Positions 21,702-35,352 of a DNA stretch of 64,000 bases are shown here, one piece after another. Source of the DNA: Smallanthus sonchifolius (lineage: Eukaryota; Streptophyta; Magnoliopsida; Asterales; Asteraceae); the NCBI GenBank assembly GCA_023525975.1, contig CM042034.1, positions 6,021,501 to 6,085,500 on the forward strand. The letters run 5' to 3'. The position numbers were made by a program, and so were the translations under genes. The notes below the pieces were generated by a model. It did no database searches and was not told where the DNA came from. It worked only from the letters and a program-made list of their open reading frames with translations. How positions within the stretch are numbered: the first letter of the stretch is position 1; each line of letters starts with the position of its first letter.

Positions 21702-24038
21702 CACATTTAGTACCTTTGATAAAAAAAATGTTTCCTTTTAGTCATACGGTATTTTGCCATCTTATCAATTAGTCTCTTTGTTTACGGCGTCGTTCAACCG
21801 GTTTTAATAAAATTTTTGGATCGTATCAGTAACCACGGTTTCAAGAAGCGGCAAACCAAGCTGGGAGATTGACGCTCTCACCGGTTTTTTATTTATGTTG
21901 TTTTAAAAAGTATTAGTTTGCATTAACTTTAAATATCTTTATGAATATTATACGTATACATAACTACATGTTAACAATATAAAACAGAAAAAAAATACTA
22001 CTTAGGTCTGCTTCAATCTATATGGTTTGATAATCAAATTCTAGGAGCACCCTAATCCTTACTTCAGTTCCTAGATAATATTTTTATAGGAAAGTGAGTC
22101 ACTTTTTATTAAAGAATCGTAAAATAAAATAGGTAATGACGATACTCATCATTTGTGGGAAACATAATAGTTTAATATCATGTACAACAAACGAAAGGAC
22201 AAAATATAAAATACAAATTTTATATAACTTACTTGAACCGATGTTTTCAACAATGCCTTATTATAGTATTTGACACGAGTCTCCAATATGTTGAGTATTT
22301 ATTGACTGCAACAATGAACAATCTAAATGTTAAACGGTTGTCGTTGAGGATTCATGTTCAACACGAGACGCTTAAAACATATTTTGGGTACTGCTAAGAA
22401 AACTTACATGTCTCCCTCAACATTCCAAGCAATGTGTACTACCAGACTGGGCTCTCACGCCCGAGGTTTCACTATATGAAATAGTGTGTTCAAGGTTAGG
22501 AAAAGAAAATATAAAGTTGACGATGTGTGGAAGAAATTAATGAGTTCTCCTCTCTGGTAGGTTGTTGGCTTTCTCTTTTCTATATGGGTTTTCATCTATT
22601 GAAAAAATGAATCAAAATGATGATTTTATATTCATACAAAAATTTCATATTTAGTTTTTTTATTTAAACACAATTACAATAATTTTTTAAGTTAAAAAGA
22701 AAACATTTATTTGATTCACAACTTGTTAATATCAATTTAAATAGAATTATAAACCATAATCAAAACTCCATATTGATTTATTAATTAGATTTATGAATAA
22801 AAAAACAAAACAACCATTTGATTCAGGACATAGATTTATAAGTCAAAAAAATTAACAAAACAGTAAACACTCATATCGATTTATGACATGTTTTGTTAGC
22901 ATTAATCAAGATGTAACAATTTTTTACTTATGACATCATCAACACTAACTATGTTGTCATCAGTACTAACTTGAATCACCCAAGTTCAACAATATTTATT
23001 ACAACCACTCAACTTCGAGCATCAATTGTCAATTCATCTTAGCTCCGTTTTAGATAAGGTTTAGTTCATTGTGAAGCTCTCAAATGGTAGAATACAAACC
23101 CAAAAAAAGATAATTAAATTAATCTCAATTACATATGATTATTTGTGTCTAAAATTAGTGGAAAAAACACTTAATTTTTCAATAATTTTCAGTTTTTTTT
23201 GGATATGTAATTCATTTTATTAGAAATTCGTTCACGCAGAAAATGGAAAGTATATTGACGTTTCCATGGGTGATGCATAATACTTAAATTATTTCTTTTT
23301 TTATTTTCTTTTTCTTGCTAGTTTGTCCAACAAACATTACATTATCAATATTTAAAAAAAAAACAATTTTAGGTGTTAAAGACTCCAGAAGATCCAGTGG
23401 TCCGTTTCAAATTAAAATTCAACCTTCTCTCCAGGATAAAAAAAAAAAAAAAACTCCTGCAGCTACGTATCACTGCGTTAAGTTTTATGGCTTAACTTTG
23501 CTGTCTCTAAAACGAAAAACAAAAACTAGAATTAATTAATTCCCGGAAAACAAAGTTCACATTGTCGAAAAACGACGTCGTCATGGTTAGGAAAGTCGAC
23601 GAGTAAGTCATCGATTATAAACTTCATGCTAAGTGTACTAATTGAATATGAGTCCCTCGTCAAGAAAAATCAATAGCTAAGATGAGAAGATGAAAATTAA
23701 CGTCATCTAAAAAAAATTATAACCGATCCGACAAAAAGTTAATTAATTATCTATACTATCTTATAATGCATATTGGGTGGGTTTGGTTCACGAAATTTGT
23801 TAAAGTTGGAATTGAAAATGGATTTGGAATTAAAAAGATTCATTTGAAATCCATAAATTGTTTGATTAGTATATTTGATAAAATGATGAGAGATTCGGTT
23901 GGAATTAATTTCAATTCTAGTTTCTTTAATTAGTCAACTAAACATGTCAAGTAATATAGTTTAAATTCTAATTTCACTGAAATCTCATAAATTTTTATCA
24001 ATCAAACAAGCCCTTAGATTCATTCTATTTTAATAATA
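21702..24038. other. AT-rich intergenic DNA upstream of the CPT gene
   Basis: No coding frame with family features was found. It includes poly-A/T tracts and short low-complexity segments. Nothing with paired termini was recognised. Confidence 0.35.
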
Positions 24039-24936
24039 GTTAATTACATGGATAGTTTCTGTGGTTTGGCCAAATTACGGATATAGTCCCTAATTTTGAG
24101 AAATTATGGGTTTGGTCTCAGCATACTTTGATTTCGTTTCACTGACGGTCCCTATAGTGGATGTGGGTTAACTTTTCTGTTAAACTTTTTTAAAATGCCT
24201 AACATTCCCTTATTTAAAAATAAAAAAATAAAACTCAAATTTATATATTAATATGTTGTGGGACCCCCAACACTCATCCTTGTTGTATCAGCTCCCCTCC
24301 CTCCCTCCCTCCTTCCCTCCCTCACTCACCACCACCATCTTTTCCGACAACACAAACCTGCAACTTCTTGCCACACAATGAAAGTTTCTTCACTCTAAAA
24401 AAAACTAAATACAAATATAACTCATGGGTCCACCCTTAATCTCATCCCCTTCCCCAAACCTCACTTTCACTCTTAATCAATATACAAAGCTAAATTTACA
24501 TGCATAGAGGAAATGTTTTTTTTAAACAATCAAGTCCAAGCCAGTGATTCTGGATTCATGAAATCCGGAGAGGAGTTTTCATGTTCTTGGCGTCTTGAAT
24601 CCAGGGCTCCATTGGACATGCAAGCTAGAATGTGCAATTGAAAGAGGAGGGGAGTGTGGTTAGGTTTAAAATGTGTAAAAAGGTAAATTAATTTTTTTAA
24701 TAAAAGTAGGCCCCACCTTTTAATATTTAATTTCATTTTATTATTAATTTTATTTAATGTTAAGGGTATTTTGGTATTTTCACACACACATAACATAAAA
24801 ACTTAAAACTCCATCCATGTCAGGGACTATGAGTGTAACAAAATCAAAGTATGTTATGACCAAACCCGTAATTTCTTAAATTTATGGACTATATTCGTAA
24901 TTTGACCAAACCACATGGAGTTTCTGTGTAATTAAC
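24039..24936. mobile_element. Long-TIR non-autonomous DNA transposon, about 0.9 kb
   Basis: Inverted arms of roughly 120 bp are diverged but clear. The left has GTTAATTACATGGATAG, then GTGGTTTGGCCAAATTACG and ATACTTTGATTTCGTTT. The right is the inverse: AACAAAATCAAAGTATGTT, CGTAATTTGACCAAACCAC and TGTAATTAAC. A CCCT/CTCC-rich tract lies at 24290-24325. No clear target duplication was found, so the superfamily is open; the long arms favour a MULE. Confidence 0.65.
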
Positions 24937-25507
24937 TCTTTCAATAATTTCATACCTTAAAAACATAAGGTTTTTAAATTTCATACATTAGATAAATATA
25001 CTGGAAATCTTAAGATAACCTTCTTGTGTGTGTTTAAGAAATGGTAAATAACATAAAAAATTAATATATTTTTTATTTTTTCTCATAAAAGTACATCAAC
25101 AATTTTTTACACATAAAAACCAACATACCCTTTTTAATTCTTCTCTCAACAATTTTTTACGTATAAAAAACCAAAATATTTTCTTGTTTTTTCTCACAAA
25201 AGTCCATTGACAACTACTTAACCTAGCAAATGAATCGGCATAAACAAGTCAAAGGAAATCAACCGATAAAAGCAAAAGCAAAGCAAACAATTCGATTGCA
25301 AAATGATTTAATTGTTTATGTTTTCTCACATATTTTATAGGTATATTTACAAAATGAATTTAATTTCATTACAAATATTCTCTATATAGAATGAATTTGT
25401 CGGTCGATTTCCTTCGTCTTGCTTTTGCCTATTCATTTGTTAGAGTAAATAGTTGCAAGAAATTTTTATAAAAAACCGGAAAGTATGTTGATTTTTTATG
25501 TGCAACT
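24937..25507. other. AT-rich intergenic DNA
   Basis: There are duplicated short segments (CAACAATTTTTTAC at about 25098 and 25147; TTTTCTCATAAAAGTACAT and TTTTCTCACAAAAGTCCAT) but no genes. Confidence 0.35.
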
Positions 25508-25800
25508 AGTTTAGCCTAGTGGCAAATATCAAATACTTCACTAAAATGGTGAGATCTTGGTTTCAAATCTCTCATGTGACAAAAAAAAAGGGTTCAGGTT
25601 GGGCCAGAAGGTTATCTCACTTATGGTGGTTTCCTCTTGAGTGTGGTGGATATGATCGGGTGGGCCAGTGGCCCGTCAGCGATCCAAATTGTCGTTCAAA
25701 AAGAATAACACTGGGGTTGAAAAATACTCTAAAAACACCAAGGTTTGATAAGGTAATCGGTTCAAGTCTTACTTCCAACAGGATTTAAGAAATATGCCTT
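25508..25800 (+). mobile_element. Probable tRNA-derived SINE
   Basis: A tRNA-like head (A box TAGCCTAGTGGCAAAT, B box GGTTTCAAATCTC) is followed by a body with GGGTTCAGGTTGGGCCAG and a TTCAAAAAGAAT tail near 25705. A second B-box-like GGTTCAAGTCTTACTTCC lies near 25760. No target duplication was identified. The 89-codon frame across it is not a gene. Confidence 0.5.
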
Positions 25801-26277
25801 TAATTTTTTTTTAAAGAATAGCATATCAAGTAAAGTAAAACCATTAATTTATGTTCTAACGAATACAATATACTTGATTCTTATTGGATGGCTCCCAACC
25901 AAGATCTTAAACACGGGGAATTAAAATAGAACTAGTAATTTACCCCGTCGTGTAACGTTAAATGGTTTCGAACTCTATGGAAAAAGGAAAATTAAACTGT
26001 TAAATAAATCAAAGTTTTTAAAAAATCTAAGAGAACACACGCTAATCGGCTTCAAAACTTAAAAAAAATCGCTAAACCGTTACTTAAATCAAAGTTTTTG
26101 AAGTTTCACGTGCGATGCGACGTGTAGTAATTTGACAATTGTAAATATTTAAATGTTATCGAATATAATTATGAAATAAAATATATAATTTATATATAAT
26201 GTTGTCAGTATATTATTAACAGTATAAAACTACAATAAAATATGATTCATCTTGCCTTTTTATTGTTCGTACAAATT

Positions 26278-26440
26278 GGACCGCACAGTAGAAAGATAGA
26301 GCTCTAACATATAATTGAAAAAAAAGGTGCAATGATGTTGTACTTTATGGTTTGTTGCTCAGTAACATTTGTAAGTATTTACATTTAAAAGATCTGTCAC
26401 CGCACAGTACAATGATAGAGCTCTCACATATAATTGAAAA
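26278..26440 (+). repeat. 120-bp tandem repeat; second copy interrupted by element A
   Basis: The unit starts ACCGCACAGTA and contains GATAGAGCTCT, ACATATAATTGAAAA, GTTTGTTGCTCAGTAACATT and AAAAGATCTGTC. Copy 1 runs from about 26281 to 26397 intact. Copy 2 starts at 26398, is cut after AATTGAAAA at 26440 by element A, and resumes at 35448. Confidence 0.8.
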
Positions 26441-26864
26441 GGGTGATTCTAAACCCACACAAAATATTGTTAATTGGACCCGTCGTCACACTATACGCTC
26501 TCGTACAGGGCAATACGAGGGCGTATAGAGTTCAGTCACTGACAACAGAATGGCATGTGTCATTCTCTGTCTGGCGGTTGGTCCAATACGTGGCGTATTG
26601 ATCTATACGCAGCTTATGAGGCACGGGTTATATTTTTGCTTCAAAAGTTGGAAGATTTGGTAGTTTATGAATCCTATACGTGGCGTATTGACCTATACGC
26701 CACGTATATGTATTTTTTATTTAATTATATTTTTTATTTTATTTATATTTTGTTTATTTATATTTTTATTTATATAATTTTGTTAATATAAGTTTGTTAT
26801 CTATTTATAAATTTTATATTTTTTTAAACATTCATTATATTTTTACAGTATAACCAAACAAAAT

Positions 26865-27000
26865 ATTAAACATTACAAACGAAACAAAATATTAAACATT
26901 ACAATCAAACAAAATATTAAACATTACAAACCAAACAAAATATTAAACATTACAATCAAACAAAATATTAAATATTACAAACCAAACAAAAAATCAAATA
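26865..27000. repeat. Short tandem repeat in the element A terminal region
   Basis: CAAAATATTAAACATTACAA repeats five to six times at a spacing of about 22-27 bp. Related copies lie at 38296-38340 and, inverted, at 44100-44150 in element B. Confidence 0.75.
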
Positions 27001-27065
27001 TATACATCAAAATGTTTTAAATACATAACAACGAAAGAAACAAAGTACAAATAAAAGAACTAAAC

Positions 27066-28378
27066 CTAACCGGCTCCGCCGTCACCCTGACCCGCCCCGC
27101 CCTCATCCTGAACGGGGTCGTCCGGATAATGACGTGGTGGTGGTAGTGGGCATGGCTCGATGTCGGCGGCTCGTGACAGATCCACGAGCTGTCCAACCGT
27201 CCACATCATCAGGTCTTCCATGCGATTGAGTTGACGATCCTGTCGTCGTGAGTCGGCAACAAGGCCCACAAGCAATGCCTGGGTAGCCCTCTCCAGCCTA
27301 ACAGACCGACGTACGTGTCGGGGAAGCTGTGGCGGATGGTCGTGGATGGGCTCGACGTGCGGCGGCCCGTCCTCCATCGCCACACCCTGTAGCGGATGAG
27401 GCATAGGCGGGTCCCCCTATCCAGGCATATGCGGCAACGACACCGAGACCCAAACCTGGTCCTGGACGGCCACTACGAACCGAAGGCCCTGCGGGAATCC
27501 GTGCGTGATGCGCATGCCGCTCGCCGTGCGACGGTCTAATCGGACAGGGGAATGGACGGTAACATCGCAGGCTCATGGACGTCAAATTGTGTAACCGACC
27601 GCATGATCTGCGTGATGAAAGCACCGCCATACAAAAGCCCGCGCTTCGGTCACATAAAGGCAGATGCAAAATAAAGTGTCATGCACGTGGATAGGTCGCA
27701 CCGCCTCTCAGTAAGCAGACAATAAAGAAAGAAAAGGTCTATATCAGTGCACCACTCACGGATTTTCAGACGTGGTGTGATCGACGTCGAAATAAGCCGG
27801 TGTAGATATATATACAAAGTGTCTCTAATACCCGAGACCTTCCCCTTGGTACCCAACCAAGGACTATCTGAAATCAAGCCCCAAAAAATAAGGAGTTCCT
27901 CCTTGTCCACCTCCGTCACCGCCTCGGTGAAAAGTGGCGTGACCGTCTCAGGCTCGTAGTACAAGCCCGTCGTGACGACCCACTGACGGAGGGTCTGACG
28001 GTAAACGACCCCAAAAATAGAAAATGAAATATGATCCGGATCCATATCCGGCGCCTCCCCGGGAAGAGGCGCAAGCCCAGCCTCTAAGTAGATGAACATC
28101 GAAAGAAACTCGATGACCACCTCTCGGTAGGTCTCCGCGAACGAAAGATAAAAAAGAAGCGAACATGGCGTGTCCTGGCCAATGATGGCCCTAGCTCGCT
28201 CGGCCTCTTATACCTCCTCGAGGAGCCCCCAATCCACCGCCGTCCCTAGGCCCAAACGCACCTCCCGGAGCTTCTAGCACCGGGCATACGCCTCCGAATT
28301 GGCCGGAAAATCCAGAAAATGGTAGTGCGCAAGATCGTCTAGCTGCTTCATCTGAATATCATAATCATGATCCGCCAT
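27066..28378 (-). pseudogene. ORF1-like protein of element A (ATHILA ORF-1-like, tentative), broken
   Basis: The frame starts MADHDYDIQMKQLDDLAHYH at 28378, with in-frame stops near 28275 and 28209. The best open stretch (28120-27650) has TLRQWVVTTGLYYEPE, LLIFWGLISDSPWLGTKG, RLISTSITPR and CTDIDLFFLYCLL. A frameshift follows, then a C-terminal part (27404-27066) rich in Arg, Asp and Pro, ending in Gly-rich QDEGGAGQGDGGAG. The pattern recalls ATHILA-type retrotransposon ORF1 proteins found widely in plants; this is recalled, not searched. Element B has a parallel copy, so the ORF was part of the transposon before the two diverged. Function unknown. Confidence 0.55.
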
Positions 28379-28381
28379 ATC

Positions 28382-31301
28382 TGTGACAATCCGGACTTTT
28401 CATGTTAACCCAGTTAGCAATCCAGTTAAACGTTGACTATTCACAAACTTCAGGGATGTGAATTGTCAATTTTCAAACTCAAATCTCAAAGACTATTTGT
28501 GTATTTAGCCTACACCTAATTATATTTGACTTTGTAAGGTCTAAATGAATTACCTAAATCATGTTGACTCTTATTAGTCAAACCAACCAAATTATAACTT
28601 TATTAATCAAATTCAAACCATAGGGACTATTCTGTCATTTTCCAAACTCGAAAACAAAACCAGAGGGACTGATTCTGTAATTTACCTTATCTTGATTTAT
28701 GTTTGACTTTAGAAAGTCAAACTCGCAGTTTTATTCCAATTCAAGCGATCATGATCGAATTCGCCCGATTTTGTAACCGTTGGACACGTCTCAGCCATTA
28801 ACGATCACCATTATCACATTAAACACAGAAATTGAATAGTAATCAAACCTAATAGTGGACATTTATCTCAAAACCGTCGACTCCCGCTATGAACTCATCA
28901 AATTCGGCTAATGCTTGTATTATTTCCACAAATCGAACACCTGCACATCTCAATAGAGCCTCAGAGAACCTGTGTTACACCTCAATTCAATCGGAAATAG
29001 CAGTTAAGGTCACCGGAGCTAAAGCTATTCACAGTCGGAGTCTATTTAATCGAACACCATCAAAGCGAGCATCATTCTGGTAATCATTTACATCCCTAGT
29101 TTCGTTTAAGTGTCTAGATCAAAACCCCCTTATCAATTCAGAGTTATATTATCTAATTTATTGCGTACTAATTCTAGGGTTCATATACATTTGGATTTAA
29201 TCGAGCCATACCCTAGACACAATATAAATCCAATTAAACTATATAAAAAGACTCGCCATCATCTAGTATTCGAAAGCCCTAACCTTTTGGAATCGCATAA
29301 CATCGAATTAAACGAAACCAGAATCTAGGGTTCTTCGCGAATCCAATTTAGTCGAACTCAATCCTAAACTCAGTGTAAATCCAATTAAACCGTATGGGTA
29401 GATTCGAAAACCTTCAATAATCAATAGCCCCATGAATTCAAACCCTTTAATTACCAGATTTCATCAAATCGATCTCGAGTTTATAGTCTAGGGTTTCGGT
29501 GTTTCAAATCAAGAATTGGTCGACCCCAACTTGATGTTTTTACAATTAAACACTTGTACAGATTCGAAAACATTCGATTAACAGAACTCCTATGTCTCTA
29601 TATCATATCATAACTGAATTCGTTGATTTTGGGATGGGATCTGGTCTGGATTCGCGTAAAGGGGGAAGAACACCCCAGAACGCCTTATTAAAACTAATCA
29701 GATCCGGATCCTAATGCAATGACCCTAGCGGGCGGGACTGGTTAAGTGTGTGTGCTTGTGTGGGAGAGACCCGGGTTCGAGTCTCTCCACACCGTTTTAT
29801 TTTTAAACAGTTTTCCTTGTATTATTTTAATATAAAAATCAAACCATATAATATTATATTATTATATAAATGTGTTTTAGCCCGGGAAACAACCCGTAGG
29901 CTCGGGTTTGAATTATTAACCAATTTTTATATTATTCCCATTTTTATAAATAATATATTTATGATATTATCAAATAAAAAAAATATATATATAATATGTT
30001 TATATTATTTTCAAACCGTAACTCCCGTTATTAAATAATATATATTTTATATTATTTCGTCTCGTTTATTGATCTCGTGTAACGTTTCAAACTAATTAAT
30101 AATATAATTATTTATATATTTTTACTCACGTTTATAATCTCGAGTAGAAAATAATATATTTATTATTTTATCACATAAATGATTATTTAGTTAATCCGTC
30201 GAGCCTAAAAATAATATATATTAAATTATATTATTTTCCTAAACTTTTGTAAACGACTTTAACGTACAAATGTATTCATTCATTTATTATTCGTTATTAA
30301 CGTACGACACGTGACGCGTTCCCTTAATGATTATATTAAGAGATTCATATAATTCCGTAAACACTTTCGTCTACTTTTAAATCCTTAGAAAGCGTTAAGA
30401 TGTTCTAACTTCCGTGTCATCGTCACAAATCCCATATGTCCCTAACTTATGTGTTATAATTATAGGGCATACATAAGCCGTGCAGGCTAACACTTGAGAT
30501 TCTAAATCTCATACTTGTGTGATACTACCTACTACGCAACGCATGTGAGTTTCACGGCCCCTTTTACTGTTTTTATTTGGGGGAGAAAACATGTCACAAC
30601 CTTTTTGGTTTATTGTAATTCATATGATATCACTGTTGAGGCTAAGCGTAACACACTATCATGAAAAGTCCTCACACACATCGGACCGTTAATATGGTAT
30701 GAACGAGGTAATTTTGGTAGTACTACTAGGTTTGACAAACCCCACCCGTGTTAGCCGCGCTAACTCGATTGGAGGTCGAACGGGTGTTATATTGACCTTA
30801 ACACATTAGTCAGAGTTGATAGACTTGGCTGGAGGCAAACAAACAAACACACTGTCAGTTTCGGTTGCGAGCGCTTTAGCAAAACATGAATATAGGCATG
30901 CAACCTATTGATATGCATATTGAATGTACATAATCCGCAAATGCTTTATTTAAAATGATTGAAACCTGTGAACTCACCAACCTAGTGTTGACTCGTTTTC
31001 TTACATGTTTTCTCAGGTGGGCACTCAGGATCACGTTAAGTCATGCATGTGTCTTGGACTCCAATTGAAATAATTATCTACTGAATAATATTTATGTTTT
31101 ATTTGTAATTGGACTTGGGCGCGTTGTTTTGCGCAATTACTTTCATTTAACGCTTCCGCATATACGCTCTGAACCTTGAACTTTTATATTATTACATTTC
31201 AAGTCTCATATAGTGTCGTTTGAAGTAACTGATGCCTGAGATCCTGGTTTGTCACCTTCCAAAACCGTAAAACTCCGTTAGTGGAATTTGGGGGTGTGAC
31301 A
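28382..31301 (+). mobile_element. Solo LTR, 2.92 kb, TSD ATATC, inside element A
   Basis: It begins TGTGACAATCCGGAC and ends TTTGGGGGTGTGACA, flanked by ATATC at 28377-28381 and 31302-31306. Element B keeps the uninterrupted version (CCGCCATATCTGAAAATA, 39719-39736). No internal retroelement domain is present. The insertion touches the ORF1-like start codon: the duplicated bases include part of the ATG. Small plus-strand frames inside (for example 28889-29083 and 29748-30038) show no known domain. Confidence 0.88.
29726..29800 (+). repeat. tRNA-like sequence inside the solo LTR
   Basis: GGACTGGTTAAGTGTGTGTG is followed by a perfect B box (GGGTTCGAGTCTC) and CCACACC. It lacks a full cloverleaf and looks like a SINE or tRNA-derived relic carried in the LTR. 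Confidence 0.45.
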
Positions 31302-31306
31302 ATATC

Positions 31307-32260
31307 ATATAATAATTAATTGTTTTTAATTTTTTAATTTAAATAATAATAAACAATTAATTGTTTTTATTTTAAATAATAAGCAAAATATTAATATATT
31401 GTTTTTATTTTAAATAATAAAAATAAATAATAATAATATATTGTTTTTATTTTAAATAATAAATAATTAATTTTTATTTTAAATACTAATAATATATTGT
31501 TTTTATTTTAAATAATAATAATTAATTTTTTATTTTAAATAATAAATAATAATAATATTTTTTATTTTAATAAATAATAATAAATATAATAATTTTTTTA
31601 AAAAAACCTATACGCCACTTATATCTTTATACGTGGCGTATAGGCTATTATCGGGTAAACCAAGCCATACGCAGGGCCCGCAAGCCATACGCAGGCCAGT
31701 TACCGGGCAAACTAAGTCATACGCGGGTAACCAGGCCATACGCGGGGCAAGTTGCCTAGAACCTGAGCCATACGCAACGTATAGATCTATACATGGCGTA
31801 TGGCTTCATCGTCTTCCTCTAACAAACTATACGCCACGTATGGCCCTATACGTGGCGTATATTTCTTATGTTTCAACCTAAAAATCGCTAATCTACCTAG
31901 TTTTACCCGCTAATATTCAATATAAACCTAACATTAATGATCGCTAGTTGAGACACGTACCTTTACAAAGTTTTTTTGAGACGACAATCCAAATGAACGA
32001 GCGTTTTCTTGCCGGGTCGCGTATGGCGTTGTGTGTGGGTTTTTGGTTCGTTTGGCATTGTACGATGCGTTTTCTTGGTATATCAAATGGCTATACGCCT
32101 CGTATAGATCAATACGTGGCGTATAGCCACCAACTTTTGGTATTCTATATGCCACGTATTGATATATACGATGCGTATAGCCTTTAAAATATCTCATTTT
32201 TGAAAAGTTTGAATTCCCTCTTATTCAATTCTATACGCCACGTATAGTTCTATATGTGGC
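31307..32260. repeat. Central repeat block of element A: AT-rich array plus ATACGTGGCGTAT palindromes
   Basis: 31307-31600 is a low-complexity run of TTTTATTTTAAATAATAA-type units. 31600-32260 holds at least ten copies of ATACGTGGCGTAT, ATACGCCACGTAT and close variants, often paired head to head. The same block occurs in element B at 39740-40480 and, inverted, at 43080-43590. Confidence 0.8.
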
Positions 32261-32419
32261 GTTTTAATTAATTTTTAATTAAAATTAATTTTATTTAATT
32301 AATAATTAATTAAAACTAATAAAAAATTAATTATAATTAAGTAAAATTAATTTAAAATAATTAAAATGACAAATAAAATTAATTATATTTAATTAAAAAT
32401 TAATTAAAACTAACAAACA

Positions 32420-35352
32420 TCATCCGTGGTTCGTGACGTATTGTGGAAATCTAGATCTATTAGTAGCCATTATTTTCTTAAAGCGTTCAATACGATCACT
32501 GTATATATTTTCTCATTTTGCTGCATAATCATTTCGGTGCAAATTCCAAATTGCATTCGGCGTGGGAATCGGAAAATCTCCGTCTAACTAGACGTGGATG
32601 AAATGAGCATTTTTTACGTGAACTAACGATATGATTTGATATTGAGCGTGAACGTTAGGACCAAACCACAATGGAAAAAATGTTTGATTACCGTTGATGC
32701 TTAAAAGATGAACAATCACCCCAAATCTTTGAGCAATTAGGAGTCCTGTGTATGACATCGACATCTAACGACTAACTGGTGCGACTTTCACATCCTGCCA
32801 ATCTATCGTGTGACGTAGCCTATCATACTCTTGAAAGGCGACTGTGTCAAAAACAGTTCTCCACCATTCCTCTTTATTGTCCATCTCATGTAGAAGTTGT
32901 TGTCTGATAAAATGCCACCGGTTTTCATTTAACCCTAAGCCCAAAGCTACCGATCGAAAACCACAGTTATTGTCGGGATTTCATCCTGTATTTGTGAAAT
33001 GTACGGATAAAATAAAGACGGTATCAAATCCTTAAAACAATTTATATTATTAACCGTATCTTCCCCATAATCAATGGAAACCCAAGATGGGAGTTATCAT
33101 CTTGTGGTTGCTTTCCTTTACCCTTCGTTGAACGACGGTGTTGAATGACCGAACTCGCTTGTATAGACTCTTGTGACGCAATATACGAGCTGTTTCTCGC
33201 GACATCCTGTTTCCTTTGTTGTTGCTTTTTCAAAGTTGGACGACCGCGAGTATCTTCTTGTACCTTTGGCGCTTTCTTGTTACTTTTGCTCGGAAAGACC
33301 ACCCTTGCGATTCTCGACAGCATACTTCTTTTGACATGATCGGGTTGTGACATAATTTTGTTTCTCACTTGACCAAGTACTTTATCCACGGCTACATTTC
33401 CATCATCGATAAACGACATTTTTAAATTAAGTTTCCTTCGGAAGGCGTCCATCGCATCTAGAGGGATTATACCACCTGTATTTTAAACGAAATAGTCAGA
33501 ACATTTTGAAAAGCACATGGCAACCCACAACTACTGAATAGTCAGAACAGTTTACCTGTAACTTTGATATTTTCTAGACGACAAGCACACGGCAACCCAC
33601 AACTACTGAAAAGTTGGCAACCACATGTTGCATTTTGTTTCCGTATATGTGATAACTTGTACCACTCGTTTTCTAACAAATCTAGAGCTTTATGTGAAAC
33701 TTTACCGTGCAGGTTATCAAACAATTCAATAGCTATGTGGCTGTCCATTTTCCTTATGAGGCTTGTTCCAAACCCAAACTGTAACTGATAATACTGATCT
33801 GATACAATTTCATCAACAAACCCAAAAAGTCTATCTTACGAGCTGTTAGCATTTCTAAGATAGCTCTTTAAGAGCGAATGCTGGCTCTCGACTCGGTTCG
33901 TTGTATGTTGACCAAAATTGAGGTTTCTGTTGGACCACGCGGATACAAACTTTTCTTTGTACGGTTCCAGCCAATTTTTAGTCACATAATCTATAACTCC
34001 TGGAAAAATATTAAATATTAAATAAATATTTAAATATATAATAAATATTCAATACTGAAAATATTAAATATTCAAAACTTACTTGCTCGTTTGGCTGCAT
34101 ACAGTCGTTCGTAAAGCCGATTGAAGTTGTACAGGTATATATCTGGCGTGGGAGACTCACATAATACCGACCATGAATACTTGAAATTTGTCCAGTCTTC
34201 GTCTGTAAATGATGCCCTGCAATGTTTTGCGATATTCTCGTGTATGTGCCACCGACATAGGTTCTTGGAACAGCCCGGAAATATTTTATCACACTCGTTC
34301 ATAAGAGCTTTGTCCCTGTCTATTACTATCACACGCGACTCCATACACTTTTGCAACATTGCTTTTATTTGTAGTAGCACCCAGACGAAGTTTTCCTCCC
34401 GTTCTTTTGATATAAATGCATGAGCGACGCAAAACGACTGGTGTGTGGAGGTCACACCGACCACTTGGACAAATGAAAGTTTATACATGTTTGTTTTGTA
34501 CGTCGCGTCGATCATCAACACGTGCGGGAATGCACGCCATATCTCGTACGATTTCGGATGAACAAAGAATATCTCCTCCACAATATTTGTGGCAGGATCT
34601 TCCCGAGTATAGTAGACGTATTTTTTAGAAGAAAGCAGGTTTTCCAGAATCTGCATTGGAGTTTCACCGACTCTCGTTTCACGGACTCTCGTTTCGTTTT
34701 TTATCTTTTGTATCGCATTATAAATGTCCTTTTTAATGCAACTACTCTCTGGGTTTTGTTCCCTTATAGTTGCCAATATGTTTCGTGGCAAAATGTTTTG
34801 CGAATACAACTTCCCCACCAAAAGTTGTTCCGACTGAGACAGTCTCCTCGCAAACGAGTGCGCCTCAAGATGTTGACTAGGATCGTGGTTATGACTGTCA
34901 TCCTTCACCGTTAATTTCCAATCACCAGTATTTTCTTGGTACTCTCCTTCCAATTTAAAGGGACAACCTATTTTCTTGCTACCGCCACGTCTAACCGTGG
35001 CAGTAGACGCACGTTCGCCGTGACGGTCACACACAAGCCACACCTTGATAAACGGTTCCGTCGGATCGTCGCCTTTTCTCCTCGATCGTCGGGTGACAAG
35101 AACGTAACCATTCTCACGTCCTCTCCGGATAGCCCAATCCACCAACTGTTCACGAGACTGAAAATTCTGGTCAGTTTTATACGACACATTTTTATGGTTT
35201 TGTTCTTCGTCTTCGGAGTCGTCGGTTTGTTGTGTCGGGTAAGAGACTTCACCGCGCACGAAGTTGTTAGTTTGTTGTGTCGGGTAAGAGACTTCACCGT
35301 ATACGATGCGTATAGGGTTGGAATGACCAGGTTGTACGAGGATGTCGGGCAT
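32420..35352 (-). pseudogene. Element A transposase: FAR1-type DNA-binding, MULE catalytic, SWIM and OTU-like domains
   Basis: The protein is a Mutator-family transposase. Exon 1 (35352-34083) has the FAR1 zinc-binding part (WLVCDRHGERAS, IGCPFKL, DDSHNHDPS), then the MULE domain with catalytic Asp residues in HVLMIDATYKTN and VIVIDRDKALMNE and the CRWHIHENI block. After an intron (34082-34000) come WSNRNLNFGQHTTNRVESQH and a SWIM finger (CGCQLFSSCGLPCACRL). A basic linker follows, then an OTU-type cysteine protease-like domain with PDNNCGFRSVALG (Cys codon 32963-32965) and NAHFIHVQLDGD carrying the candidate His. An in-frame TAA near 33840, a stop inside the OTU part and a frameshift near 33042 mark it as a pseudogene. 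The N-terminal 426 codons are still open. Confidence 0.85.
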
